A stretch of DNA of 64,000 nt from Didymella arachidicola. Lineage: Eukaryota; Ascomycota; Dothideomycetes; Pleosporales; Didymellaceae. The position numbers and the translations under genes were made by a program. Under the pieces are notes generated by a model that saw nothing but the letters and a program-made list of their open reading frames with translations, had not been told where the DNA came from and searched no databases. This document shows positions 10,909 to 20,317 of the stretch, piece after piece (position 1 is the first letter of the stretch; each line of letters begins with the position of its first letter). Location: positions 1,860,001 through 1,924,000 of the forward strand of contig CM049989.1 in NCBI GenBank assembly GCA_016630955.3, given 5' to 3'.

Positions 10909-11381
10909 CTAGGTAGTTCTTTCTCCATCGAGCTCTGCTACCCTTTGATCCAATTCTTTTATGATCTCTCCGTGCTCGGTCCTGGAGAATCTCCGTCTGA
11001 AGTCGCCTTCGTTGAAAATAAGCGGGAGATACTCGTGCACACTCCAATCCTCAGCATGTTTGTAGTCACGAGCCATGTTGACCTTCACGTAATTCGTTCC
11101 ATCTAGACTAAAGACGGTAAGAATCTCCCGGGGTTCACCGATAGGTACGCATTTCTGTTGGAACGTAGGCTTGTGACTTGCCTGGGGATGGTAAGAAAGC
11201 TGAGGGATACATATTCAGGATACATACCGACTTTGGATCGTCCATAGATTGGACTAGTGCCGATTTCTACGATTAGAACTTCCGGTGAAGGACCAAGGAG
11301 CGGTGAGTGAAGGATGTAAAAGAGTGTACAGCCTCGTGGGATCGTGCGTAATATACTTGATGCCTTTGAATTGACTGACAT
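10909..11381 (-). CDS. Hypothetical protein, 140 aa, two exons
   Basis: Exons 11381-11232 and 11181-10909 give 140 residues if the 50-nt intron uses a weak donor (GTCGGT) and the acceptor CCCCAG. The second exon is convincing as protein (QQKCVPIGEPREILTVFSL, NYVKVNMARDYKHAEDW, ending HGEIIKELDQRVAELDGER). A better-looking donor 4 nt downstream (GTATGT) would put it out of frame, so either the weak donor is used or the gene has a one-base lesion. There is no known domain. The acidic, helical C-terminus may be a short coiled coil. Function is unknown. Confidence 0.45.
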
Positions 11382-12073
11382 GATATTTTGTATACATAAA
11401 CCCTCTTTTATGCAGGCTAGTCACATCACCACATCTATGCCTGCGAGGATACATATACCGCATATCTAAAGCTTAGGGCCACACTCATCTAAACCTCGCA
11501 ATCATCCCTAACATCACCGTAGGCACCCCTGCATTCCCAGCACGCCAATTTGATGCCTGCCCGCGCGTCCGGAACTCGAAGCGCAAAGAGCCACGCTGCG
11601 ATAATGCGTGCAACTCTGAAGATCTTGTAACATAGCTCAAATCGAACCTTGAGTTTTCCGTCAACATCTTCGTTAAGGGTAATTTCGCAGCTGCTGATGT
11701 CGATCCATTACGATCTCGATTTTCTCAGAATGGCTCAAATGATATGCCCATCATGTTAGGCCTCAATTGGCTTTACTAAGGTTTATCCAGACACGGGTGT
11801 AGAGCCAAAGCCGTCCCCACTTTACTAGGCTCAACACTTACGTTCTGTGCTATTCAATCCCCATCAAGACAATTAGCGTCGTTTTAGCACAGTCTCGGCA
11901 GACAGGCGGTTGTGGCATAAGTCTAATTAGTGAAGCTGGGGGCGGTTGGTAAGCGCTCGTCTGTGGGGTTAGCGTATGGACACAAAGTCCATACGCTAAC
12001 GATATTGGAGCAGCCGCCCCCTCCCTCCACCCTCCCTCCACGCATTCCCTTTCTTCTTCCCCCTTACACCGAA
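11382..12073. other. Spacer with a hairpin repeat
   Basis: No gene is seen. It holds a perfect 14-bp inverted repeat at 11968-12000, listed separately, and pyrimidine-rich DNA before 12074. Confidence 0.5.
11968..12000. repeat. Perfect 14-bp inverted repeat (hairpin)
   Basis: GTTAGCGTATGGAC at 11968-11981 is followed by a 5-nt loop (ACAAA) and its exact reverse complement at 11987-12000. It could be a MITE core, a terminal-repeat junction or a small regulatory palindrome. The sequence alone does not decide. Confidence 0.85.
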
Positions 12074-13970
12074 ATGCTTGGCTCTACAGAGTGCAAGATA
12101 TCTTGCGGTAATGCACTCGAATTGCAGTGGCATGAGCGTACTGATGGCGTACTGGAATTACGGATAAAACATTCGAAAGACGCTCCTGGCGGTATTTAAG
12201 GATCTATCGAGGTTGACTACCCTTCTCTGTGGTCCTACTCAGAAAAAGGCCAAGGAAATACAAGTACACTGTGTTTCGAGGTCAAATCGGTATCTGGATC
12301 TCTCTCGAATACCACAGACAAAGCCCAGCCCGCCGTCATCCAAGACAAACTTAAGAAAAATGGGACAAAACGATGGAAACACTACAGCAATGCATCATCC
12401 CATGCTACGATGATCCGGTTATGTTCTTTGGCATGTCCCGGCACACCTCAAGAGAAGAGTCTTCTTACCAATCACTTGAAGACACCTAGAACAAGTTGTA
12501 CCAATTTCGAAATCCTTTTCACCAGATCAATCTGGCCCTCAAGTACGAGGAAGGACTGCGAAGCGTAAAAATGCAACATCCTAATTTCCTTGAAACCTAC
12601 TACCGGACGACACACTTGGAGAAGCTACATCATGGGTACAAGAATTTGGCAAAAAAAGATCGTAACGCAGTCTGGAAACGATTTGATAGGAATGTCAAGC
12701 AAGGGAACTGTCTGCGTCAACTGATTACAGAAACTCTAGGCTTGTTGTTAACTGTTGGAACCATTCTTACAAGTAATGAGTGAGTTATTAGACCACACTA
12801 CGACTAATGTCTGACCTTGCATAGCCTCTCACATGCTTTGTCGACCCTTTCGAAGAACCTTTCGCTCGTGAATTTATTTGGTGAGGAAGTCGTCCGGAAT
12901 TCAAAACCATACAACGCAGTTACGGAACAATTTCAACAGTACCTACAACCCACAAAGAGACAGATTGATGAAGACCAGAATGGTCCAGCGAAACGACAGC
13001 AGCTTTAATGGCCGAACCAGCAGATCCCTGCGCCACAGGCCTTACCACAATCACTATCGCCAGAAGCACAGTTTAGCATGAGCCCTTTACTCCAGGAACC
13101 GCGCACGTTTATTGCGGTGCAGGACGCACTTCCACCTTGTGATGATACAGCGAGAACTGAAGTCGATCTGCGTGTAAATGTTGTGTCCAACAACTTAAAT
13201 GCTGCGCCGTCATTTAGCGGCGCTCTGGGATCGAAGTCCTGCTCGGCACATCCAGAACTATTAGCTGACTCACATGAAGGTCGGTCAAATTTCCACCACT
13301 GTATCATACATGGACTAACGTCATCGGAGCGTAAGGCTTGCCAGCGAGCAATTTGCTCAATCCTCTCGAACCCATTTCGCAGATTCCCACAGCTAATGTG
13401 GATACTATATCCGTCAACAACGACCTGATATCACTGCGACAACGTGACGGAACGGAAGACAACAATGAACCTGTGAGCTTGGGAGAAGGTTCTGGCCAGC
13501 AGGGCCAGCTTGGAGTGGGCAACATCAGAACAGCCTGGATGGCAACTTGGGCCGCAATGAACGAATTAGAGAAAATCATTAGGGAACATCTTTTTGCAGG
13601 GATGAAGGCAAGTTGGTTTAGACAACAAGAAGAAGAGGACTTAGGACGAACGATACTTACTGATGCTGTACGCTTGCATCCTGCTGACAAAGAAGGTGAG
13701 GATTTCTGTTTGGAGATCTGGCTGTGTAAACCAATTGGGGATCAGATCTCTCAAGCTAAGATGAGATTAGTCCACGACCTGAGGTTGCTGGTTGGTGACT
13801 ATCTCTTTGAAGCGTTACAGGCCAGCAACAGATGGAAAAAAGAGAGAGTGAAGTTAGTAGCTGGTGTTGGTGGCCTTGATGTTTATCCTCAAGGAAGAGA
13901 TAGCAAATTAGAGATAACGTTGGCTTTTGAGATGGGAAGGCACATCTTGGGAGAGGCATACCCTGTCTAA
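12074..13970 (+). pseudogene. Relic of an unknown fungal gene with stops and frameshifts
   Basis: Protein-like blocks follow one another from ATG 12074 to TAA 13968-13970. The frame is interrupted by TAA 12197-12199, a frame change in the A-rich stretch near 12355, TAG 12487-12489, TAA 13006-13008 and a second frame change near 13335. A good intron (donor GTGAGT at 12780, acceptor at 12823-12824) joins LTTSND-type sequence to LSHALSTLSKNL. The middle is Gln-rich (around 13000-13060) and the last part contains WMATWAAMNELEKII and FEMGRHILGEAYPV. The stops fall where CAA or TGG would fit, again RIP-like. I do not recognise the family. The stop overlaps that of the convergent gene at 13967. Confidence 0.55.
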
Positions 13971-14448
13971 GGCCTGGGTTCTAACTTGAACTCGGTATCC
14001 ATGACAAGCACACTCCGCCCACCTGGAAGGACGACGTCTTTCGTATCTTTGTCTGTACCCTGAAAGGTAATTTCATTTATTCCTACCCTAATTCGACCAG
14101 ACCCAGCTTTCCACGACATGAGCATATCCTTATTAACAGCTTTGAATGTATCATATCGGAGGAATTCGTATTCCCTATCGTTGGTTCGGTCGGTCTTTAT
14201 TCCTTAAATCAGTATGATCTAACAAAGATGTTTGTAAAGGTATCCGACCTCAGGCATCAGATTTGAATGCTCCGTGCGAATTTGGTCTGCAATACGTGGG
14301 TTCGACGTAGAGGTTCTCGACGGGTGGATAACGTGCTCGGTCGTTGGCAAATAGTGCGCGTGCTGCCTATGAGATCCGTTAATCCTAGATTGAGGTCGGA
14401 CTGCTAGGCTGTGATATTCTAGAAGGAGTACCTGTTTGGGTATTGGCG
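13967..14448 (-). CDS. Hypothetical gene, 3' exons (5' end not resolved)
   Basis: Two exons read well: 14366-14249 (ending RIADQIRTEHSNLMPE) and 14194-13967 (containing EYEFLRYDTFKAVNKD, MSWKAGSGRIRVGINE and VLPGGRSVLVMDTEF). They join in phase 0 over a 54-nt intron with donor GTCGGA. A possible 17-nt exon at 14448-14432 links upstream through donor GTACTC and an acceptor after a GATTAACGG branch-like site. I could not find the start codon. The last exon is open for 75 codons with strongly protein-like composition, so coding is likely. The family is unknown. Its TAG (13967-13969) overlaps the TAA of the convergent relic. Confidence 0.4.
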
Positions 14449-14702
14449 CTGCAAGTAACTCTAACCTATGCTATGACATAGAGAGCTCAGGCTCCAAGAA
14501 CGTATGAAGTGTAGAGGTGGGAAATGACGGCTAGTCAAGGCGGGTTGTGAAGGAAGGTTGGCTGGAGAAGTTCGAAAATCCTAGTTGGGCGGGTGAAGTA
14601 AGGCTATGATTTGGACAGTGTGATGTTAGCATCGATGGTCATGCACATCCTGAGCTGGCGCGCGAGGTATGACTAAAAGAGAATGGGGGTGGGGCAGAAG
14701 TA

Positions 14703-14762
14703 ACGTGTTCCACCACCAAGTGGGCCACACCAGCAACCGGGCCACCCCACCACAGCTGACGC
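14703..14762 (+). repeat. Left terminal inverted repeat, transposon 2
   Basis: A 60-bp repeat beginning ACGTGTTCCACCACC, with an inverted identical copy at 16476-16535. Confidence 0.93.
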
Positions 14763-14827
14763 AATGCTCAACGCGATAGCCCCACAACAACACAAGATAA
14801 TAGAGTCGTAGTTTATAATAAAGCAGG

Positions 14828-16453
14828 CTATAACTGTCTACATTGAGTCCTTGAGTGTCCTTGAACGTGACACTTGCTACACGTTGGTGGTGCGCGCTTA
14901 CGTCCTGGAGTAGCCTGAGCTTGTTCTACCTCTGCGACCACCCTTTCTGCCTCTACAGCGAGCTGCTGGCCTTGCTGAGCCTGTAGCGCCCCTCCACGAG
15001 CTATATACTGACGCTGCTGATTTCTTCTATGTTGCTGGCGCTGACTAGCCGTACGAAGCTTCCTATTCTCCTCTGCGAGTATAGTGGCTGAGTTCATAGC
15101 AAGCTGGCATCCTTTAACAAGCTGGCGGATAGCTTGGCTTGTTGGGCTCTGCGACTGGCGACGAAGCAGGTCCTGTACATGTCGAGCCTGCTGCTCAAGC
15201 TGCGCTATCGTACGTGGCGTCCCTGCAGTCCATGCGACGCTATTGTCTGTTGTTGTCGCTGGTGGAGACGGCGTCCGGACGACAGTAAGCGACGATAGGA
15301 CACGATCTGGACAGGGAGGGATAAGCCCAGTTGCCTGGAAGCCAGCCTGGATGTTCTGCTGCGTGAATACTGCTGGCCGGATCCGTGTATAGGTCGTGAG
15401 GAAGTCTATCTTGTCAACGTGGTAGACGCCTTGGCGGGCGAGCTCCTGGATCTCGTGACCGTACGCACGCTTGAGCGGCACGAAGCAGCTCACATCAAGT
15501 GGCTGGAGGAGATGAGAGGTATGAGCTGGCATGCAGAGAGTGATAATCTTGTTCTCTGTACAGAACTGGTCGAACTCAGGCGTAGCGTGGCTGCTATGGC
15601 CATCTAGGATAAGAAGCCGGTAGACTCCATGCGTACGAGGCGCTGTATATCTATTAAAGTGCTTTATCCACTCAACACCAAGCTGATCAGTTGTCCAGCC
15701 ATTGTTTGATACAGCAAGTACCCAGTCTATAGGGATGTGGTGGTACCAGCTAGCCTGGTGCTGCTTACCAGACAGGATCACGAACGGTGGAAGACACCAG
15801 CCAGACGCGTTGATACACTCAATCGTCGTGACCCAGTCTCTATTACCTGGCTGTATAACAGTAGCGCGACCTGCTGTATCTGAGCTCGTGACTACTTTAG
15901 ACGTCGCTGCGACGCCCATCATAAAGCCAGTCTCATCAAAGTTGTACGTGTCTGCGTCTAGTATCCCATAGGTCTGCCGCGTCTCCTCTACGAGCTTGAA
16001 CCACGCTGCGATAGCGACAGGATCCTCGCAGCAAGCGCGCTGACTGTGGAACTTCCTATTCCACTTTGTCTGTAGCTCAGACTGGCTGTTGACAAAGCGC
16101 GACACCCAGTTCTTGCCTACAGGTGGAGGAGGAGGATCTTGGCCGCGGCTAGCGAGTAGAGCGTCTGCCATTCGTCGTACGTCGATAACCTGGGGTGGAA
16201 AGCCTCGTCGGTCGAGGTCTAGGATCCATTGTACAAGAGACTGCTCCTCAGTAGAAGATAGCTTTCGATTGTGTGGCGTAGTCTCGTGTTTAGGGCGGAT
16301 ACCTTGAAGCCGCCGTTGAAGAGTCGTACGAGGGACAGAATATAGCCGCGACGCCAAACGCTGGCTTTGTACTTGCTTTAACTGAAGCGCTTGAGTAGCA
16401 AGAAGACATCTACCTTGTCTTTGAGGCGACAGAGGGCGTTGTGGTTGTGGCAT
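14828..16453 (-). CDS. Pogo/Fot1-type transposase, 541 aa
   Basis: A single intact exon from ATG 16453 to the stop at 14828. Residues about 15-55 form a pipsqueak-type helix-turn-helix and about 65-125 a CENP-B/Tc5-type helix-turn-helix (GKNWVSRFV). The DDE_1 core has Asp173 in YNFDETGF, Asp284 in LLILDGHSSH and Asp320 in LQPLDVSCF, the DDD triad of pogo/Fot1 enzymes. A CCHC zinc knuckle (CSKCHVQGHSRTQC) closes the protein, with a Gln-rich helical stretch before it. It should bind the ends of its own element in the nucleus and cut and paste it at TA. All catalytic residues are present, unlike the relative at 5346-7031. Confidence 0.93.
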   Translation of the reverse strand: MPQPQRPLSPQRQGRCLLATQALQLKQVQSQRLASRLYSVPRTTLQRRLQGIRPKHETTPHNRKLSSTEEQSLVQWILDLDRRGFPPQVIDVRRMADALLASRGQDPPPPPVGKNWVSRFVNSQSELQTKWNRKFHSQRACCEDPVAIAAWFKLVEETRQTYGILDADTYNFDETGFMMGVAATSKVVTSSDTAGRATVIQPGNRDWVTTIECINASGWCLPPFVILSGKQHQASWYHHIPIDWVLAVSNNGWTTDQLGVEWIKHFNRYTAPRTHGVYRLLILDGHSSHATPEFDQFCTENKIITLCMPAHTSHLLQPLDVSCFVPLKRAYGHEIQELARQGVYHVDKIDFLTTYTRIRPAVFTQQNIQAGFQATGLIPPCPDRVLSSLTVVRTPSPPATTTDNSVAWTAGTPRTIAQLEQQARHVQDLLRRQSQSPTSQAIRQLVKGCQLAMNSATILAEENRKLRTASQRQQHRRNQQRQYIARGGALQAQQGQQLAVEAERVVAEVEQAQATPGRKRAPPTCSKCHVQGHSRTQCRQL

Positions 16454-16475
16454 TGTTGCTATCGTGTAGAGCGTC

Positions 16476-16535
16476 GCGTCAGCTGTGGTGGGGTGGCCCG
16501 GTTGCTGGTGTGGCCCACTTGGTGGTGGAACACGT
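16476..16535 (-). repeat. Right terminal inverted repeat, transposon 2
   Basis: Inverted copy of 14703-14762, followed by the TA duplication at 16536-16537. Confidence 0.93.
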
Positions 16536-16537
16536 TA

Positions 16538-17134
16538 CTGAATAAACAGCGTGACTAAGGCTGCTTGACTGCAACGCACTTTACAAGCTGGCGCTAGTAG
16601 AGTTTGAGTGGTGTGTGCAGCAAGAAGCGCTCGATGTAGAGGCATTACTGCCCAACGACAGGTCATTCAAAGGGAAGAATTTCGAACGCTACCCCACCAT
16701 ACGGGTCATCGCGACATCACGTGCATTATTCGGCCTTCTATGACTTTCACTCCACATGGCTATTAGAAACTGAGGCGTGTAATTTGGGTTGTGTTTTATC
16801 TAAAATAAGTGTACAACCATCGCGCTCTGGATGTGAGTGATGGCTTCGTCACGTGATCTTATATGCAGTTGGATCTTGTCTTTCCATAACCCCAGCTTGT
16901 CCGAAATCAATTTGAAGCGTTAGGTCGCTGTCTAAACCAGATCTCACCTATCAATGAAGGCGTAATTGATACCTTTGCTTAAGAATAGCCAAGGCCTGTA
17001 GCAATTGGAATAAGAAGAGAGGATCCTAGGAAGTTAAAGAGCTGCAATTTCGTTCCCGTATTGCTACAGTGAATAGATCGATACATTAGCCGTCTTTGAA
17101 ACAGCTCTTTTCTTGCCCTTAGATACATGTATGC
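16538..17134. other. Spacer without recognisable genes
   Basis: About 600 bp flanking transposon 2. I see no gene or repeat in it. Confidence 0.5.
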
Positions 17135-17383
17135 TCAAATGAACTGCACCTTTCTCATCTTCTTTTTTACTCTGTTGTTCTCTGCTTCGCTTTTGGTCAT
17201 TGACCTCTTCTTTACCAACTTCTTGTGTCTTCTTGACGCCTGATCTAAGGCTTTGAAAAGTCTCTCATTAACACATCTGTTGTCCGCATATTCCTGCTCG
17301 AGCGCAGTCAGCCTCTCATGTTGCTGGGCTAAGTCACGGCTGAGCTCGTCTACCCTAGCTTCCACGTCATCTAATCCTAGTGT
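17135..17383 (-). CDS. Possible coiled-coil exon (orphan or relic)
   Basis: The exon reads LDDVEARVDELSRDLAQQ, then a heptad-rich helix, and ends in a Lys/Arg-rich tail (RRHKKLVKKRS to KKKMRKVQFI), which could bind nucleic acid. An acceptor (ACACTAG) precedes it at about 17382-17383, and a GTAAAT donor lies 50 nt upstream. The upstream minus-strand sequence to about 17640 can be read as exon only with frame problems. It may be the last exon of a gene I could not assemble. Coiled coil and basic tail are the only features seen. Confidence 0.3.
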   Translation of the reverse strand, partial: TLGLDDVEARVDELSRDLAQQHERLTALEQEYADNRCVNERLFKALDQASRRHKKLVKKRSMTKSEAENNRVKKKMRKVQFI

Positions 17384-17864
17384 TAGTTAGCTATATCGCT
17401 ATCTTTGTGCTATAATTTACCCTTTGCTGTGTACTCTGGCTTGAACCTGCTTCACTGCAATCAGGATCTGTGCATTTAAACTTTACCTCAGAAATCGAAT
17501 CAGCTGTTCGCCGGGGCTTTCTTGAATCTTTATACAATGATTTACATACCAGGTTTGTATACAGCTCAGGATCTTCCACTGTTGTCTGCGAGTCTGGGCG
17601 AATACAATTGGGAAGCGGGTGTGATTCCATCATGGACATTGCCTAAGGAGGTCATGGTGTCGCACGAAACAAGCTTTCTTTTAAAGACAGTAGAGCTAGT
17701 CGTGTGACTTAGCATGAAGTTGAGTCTCGGCTACTCAATGACCGCCTGCCGTTCAACAATCGCGCATTGTAGCGCCGATGCTCCGTTGCTGCATTGTCCC
17801 GGCGAGCTGTTTCACCGACCCATTGTACACGGATGCTTGAGATGTAGGATATAGAGAGTATATC

Positions 17865-18779
17865 ATGCCAGTCAAGGCGTCAAAGCATTACCTCATACCC
17901 GTCATGGAGCACTCACTACTTGTTGGATTTATGTCGAGTCACTTCTTTAGCTTCCTTATGAACCTTTCACTCTCTTGCGTTGATATCGCGAGATGCAGAT
18001 CGGGAGGAACAATTTATTTTGAGAACATCTTGCCCATTTATTTTGGCTCCTGTCAGCTGGCACTTATTATGGCTGCCATTGTATGCGCAATGATTGCCCT
18101 TACTACCGGGTTTCAGGTGTACTGGCTAGAACCGTTATTTTTTAGTGTCCTTCAGGTTGATGTAGCAGTCACCGTATGAAATTCCAGTAAATGACTGTTG
18201 CTTGAACTGACATATCACATAGTTCGCTCGGAATCTCCGTTGTTCTACTAGCCTTTCCTGGACAACTCCATTTGTATGTGGAGCATATTTGCTCATTACA
18301 ATGATGGAGTTCGTACACAGCATGATGCAAGGCTACACCTCCTTATTTAATAGCATCTCCTGCTGATCTGCAGCAGGACCAGATTCTCACAACACACCTA
18401 CGACTCGTTCTTATACCTTGCCGGCTTAGCAGCTCTTGCTTCGACAGTCTCAGGTCACAGACTGTATAAACACAAATGGGCAGGCGGGAACGATTCAAGA
18501 TACATGAGGTTGTTGCTTGCATTTGGTATCTCGAACGCGGCTGTTGCGCTCTGTTTGATAAGTAGTGCTGTGTTTCTCTACGTCCCGTCTATCTCGAACA
18601 GAGTAATTAGTGGTCAACTCTACCAAAGCCTGTTACTTGTATGTGTAAAATCTACTTCAGAGACATCTCTATTACAAACAGGCTTGTACGTTCACTCAGC
18701 TCCTTTGCCCCTTGGTCTTCTGCTTTGGCCGGGTGGCGACCCTCAGAAGGGAGTCGGTAAGGGCAGCTATCTCGGGTAA
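17865..18779 (+). CDS. Possible membrane-protein gene or relic
   Basis: Two segments in the same frame number are rich in hydrophobic helices. One is 17865 to about 18115 (VMEHSLLVGFMSSHFFSFLM, LALIMAAIVCAMIALTTGF). The other is about 18381-18660 (YDSFLYLAGLAALASTVSG, LLLAFGISNAAVALCLI). The second has no start of its own and would need splicing from the first over a long intron of about 250 nt, possibly donor GTACTG near 18118 and an acceptor in CTGATCTGCAG near 18372. I recognise no family. It may equally be a decayed gene. Confidence 0.25.
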
Positions 18780-19172
18780 TAATGTGAATGACGAGAGCGA
18801 TATCGGGCTGAACATCTATTAATAACGTCCTTAAATAGTGTATTGCAACACGTTATAGAATTATTTTCTTTATTGCTGTCACTGCAGTTGTATCGATGTG
18901 CCAAAATCCTTGTTAGCGCTATATAGTCACAGTGGAATTGGATTCATAAGCTTCTTTTCCAACACTGTATTGTGGATTTATTATACTAGGGCGCTTCCTA
19001 GCATTCAAGGTAGTGTGCCATTGGCGATGATGTCACATTAAATAACGTCCGGAGAACTACTAATAAGACCTGGTCGACTGTACGTTTCCTACAACGGTTT
19101 CACTGACAAACCCTCCGAGAAAAAGTCTCGAACCACAAGCTTCTGTATCTTACTTAGGTGAAGCGCCTGCGA

Positions 19173-19485
19173 TCACTTGTAGTAGTGCTTTGAAGCAATC
19201 ACATTGTTGTTTTTATCCAGCTCAAAAACAGAGTAGTGTTGCGTCGGATCATTCGTGCTTGGGTGCTCAGCCTCCCTACAGAGGTATTAGTGAAAGATGT
19301 CACAATAACAAACGCATGACTTGCTTCATTGCTACTTGTACCGTTTCCGGCTTCAGATTGTCTTTGTACTTTTCGGCAACTGCAGCAAACTCGGATTGCG
19401 TGCTCTGTGGAAGGTAAGGACGTTCCCAGACATCCGTCTTCGTAACGTATGCAACTGTGACTGTCTTGCCCTGGCTCGTGGCCAT
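19173..19485 (-). CDS. Small conserved-looking hypothetical protein, 72 aa
   Basis: Exons 19485-19370 and 19275-19173 join over a 94-nt intron with donor GTACAA, a CACTAAT branch-like site and acceptor TGTAG, giving 72 residues. The protein starts MATSQGKTVTVAYVTKTDVW, continues QSEFAAVAEKEAEHPSTNDP and ends TQHYSVFELDKNNNVIASKH plus YYK. The join restores one frame across two otherwise unrelated open stretches, which supports it. The Ser/Thr-His-Tyr and C-terminal SKH segments look like a small fungal protein family I have seen only as uncharacterised. There is no signal peptide or catalytic motif. It appears intact inside the decayed island. Confidence 0.5.
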
Positions 19486-19920
19486 GGTCTTGATCGCTTG
19501 GCTCGCTCTGTACATTCTGAGAAAGTCGTTGGATAGATTATGAGGTGAATGACGACGTGTCGCAGTACGGATATAGACCCGATTGTGATAGGAAGAGGCT
19601 GTGGAATAAATAGCCGAGTAGGTCTCGAGGTACCTTTATACTTCAATATGGTCTTCGATATGTCTTGGTAGGCGCTGAGGTGGAGCATAAAAGATTGGCA
19701 CCCGGCACCACACTAAGTTCGAACATGTTTCAACAAGCGCTGAGGAGGGGCAGGCATGCACGTTGCATCGCACTCAGGTCGGAATGTCTTCAGATAATGC
19801 ATTGGAAAGTCGAGCTCGAACATGTATGACGGCCCAGGTTGCACAACCACCCTTTCGATTTGATGATCATCGTGATATCTTTTATGATACTTTTAGCATC
19901 AAGTTCTCAAAAGACATTTC

Positions 19921-20313
19921 TCACGTATCGAAGTGAGAGCATACATTGTTGATATATCGGCACGTATCCCTGTAACTGGACACTTTGCGAATCATCTCAT
20001 GTAGACGATCTAACTCGTGCCGACAGAAGGTCAGAAACGCATGCCCCTGAGCGAACACGCGTCTCGAGGCCACAACCTCTCCATATGCGCGCCAAAGCGA
20101 TACCTCTAACTGGTCAATATTGGTGAAAAACAGGTGTCGTATTGACACAACCGCGCCACCCGTTGATCTACAAGCGCTCGATGGACGATGGAACTGCAGC
20201 GCTTCGTCGGCTGTGCTCGCACGTGACGCCAAGTATCGCCAAGCCTCTTAGTACTTATCATCGATCATCCCCTCCGTCACCCGCGGTGAGGAAAGCATGC
20301 CACGGACGAGCAT
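19921..20313 (-). pseudogene. Possible gene relic with one nonsense codon
   Basis: A minus-strand frame from ATG 20313 reads MLVRGMLSSPRVTEGMIDDK, meets TAA at 20248-20250, and continues protein-like (EAWRYLASRASTADEAL, LEVSLWRAYGEVVASRRVF) to the stop at 19921. A CAA-to-TAA change would fit RIP. It starts 4 bp from the divergent kinase start, so both may not be real. No domain is recognised. Confidence 0.3.
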
Positions 20314-20317
20314 CAAG

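Larger units (their letters stand above)
14703..16535 (-). mobile_element. Fot1/pogo-like DNA transposon, apparently intact
   Basis: This 1833-bp element has 60-bp terminal inverted repeats (14703-14762 and 16476-16535) beginning ACGTGTTCCACC. The repeats are identical for those 60 bp and continue with partial similarity for about 20 more. TA duplications lie at 14701-14702 and 16536-16537. It carries one uninterrupted 541-codon transposase. It shares only the ACGT tip with transposon 1, so it is a different family of the same superfamily. The intact frame and identical repeats indicate recent insertion and possible autonomy. Confidence 0.92.

Noticed and set aside
14560..14610. tRNA-like B box (AGTTCGAAAATCC)
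   Set aside because: No cloverleaf could be folded around it and no A box is at the right distance.
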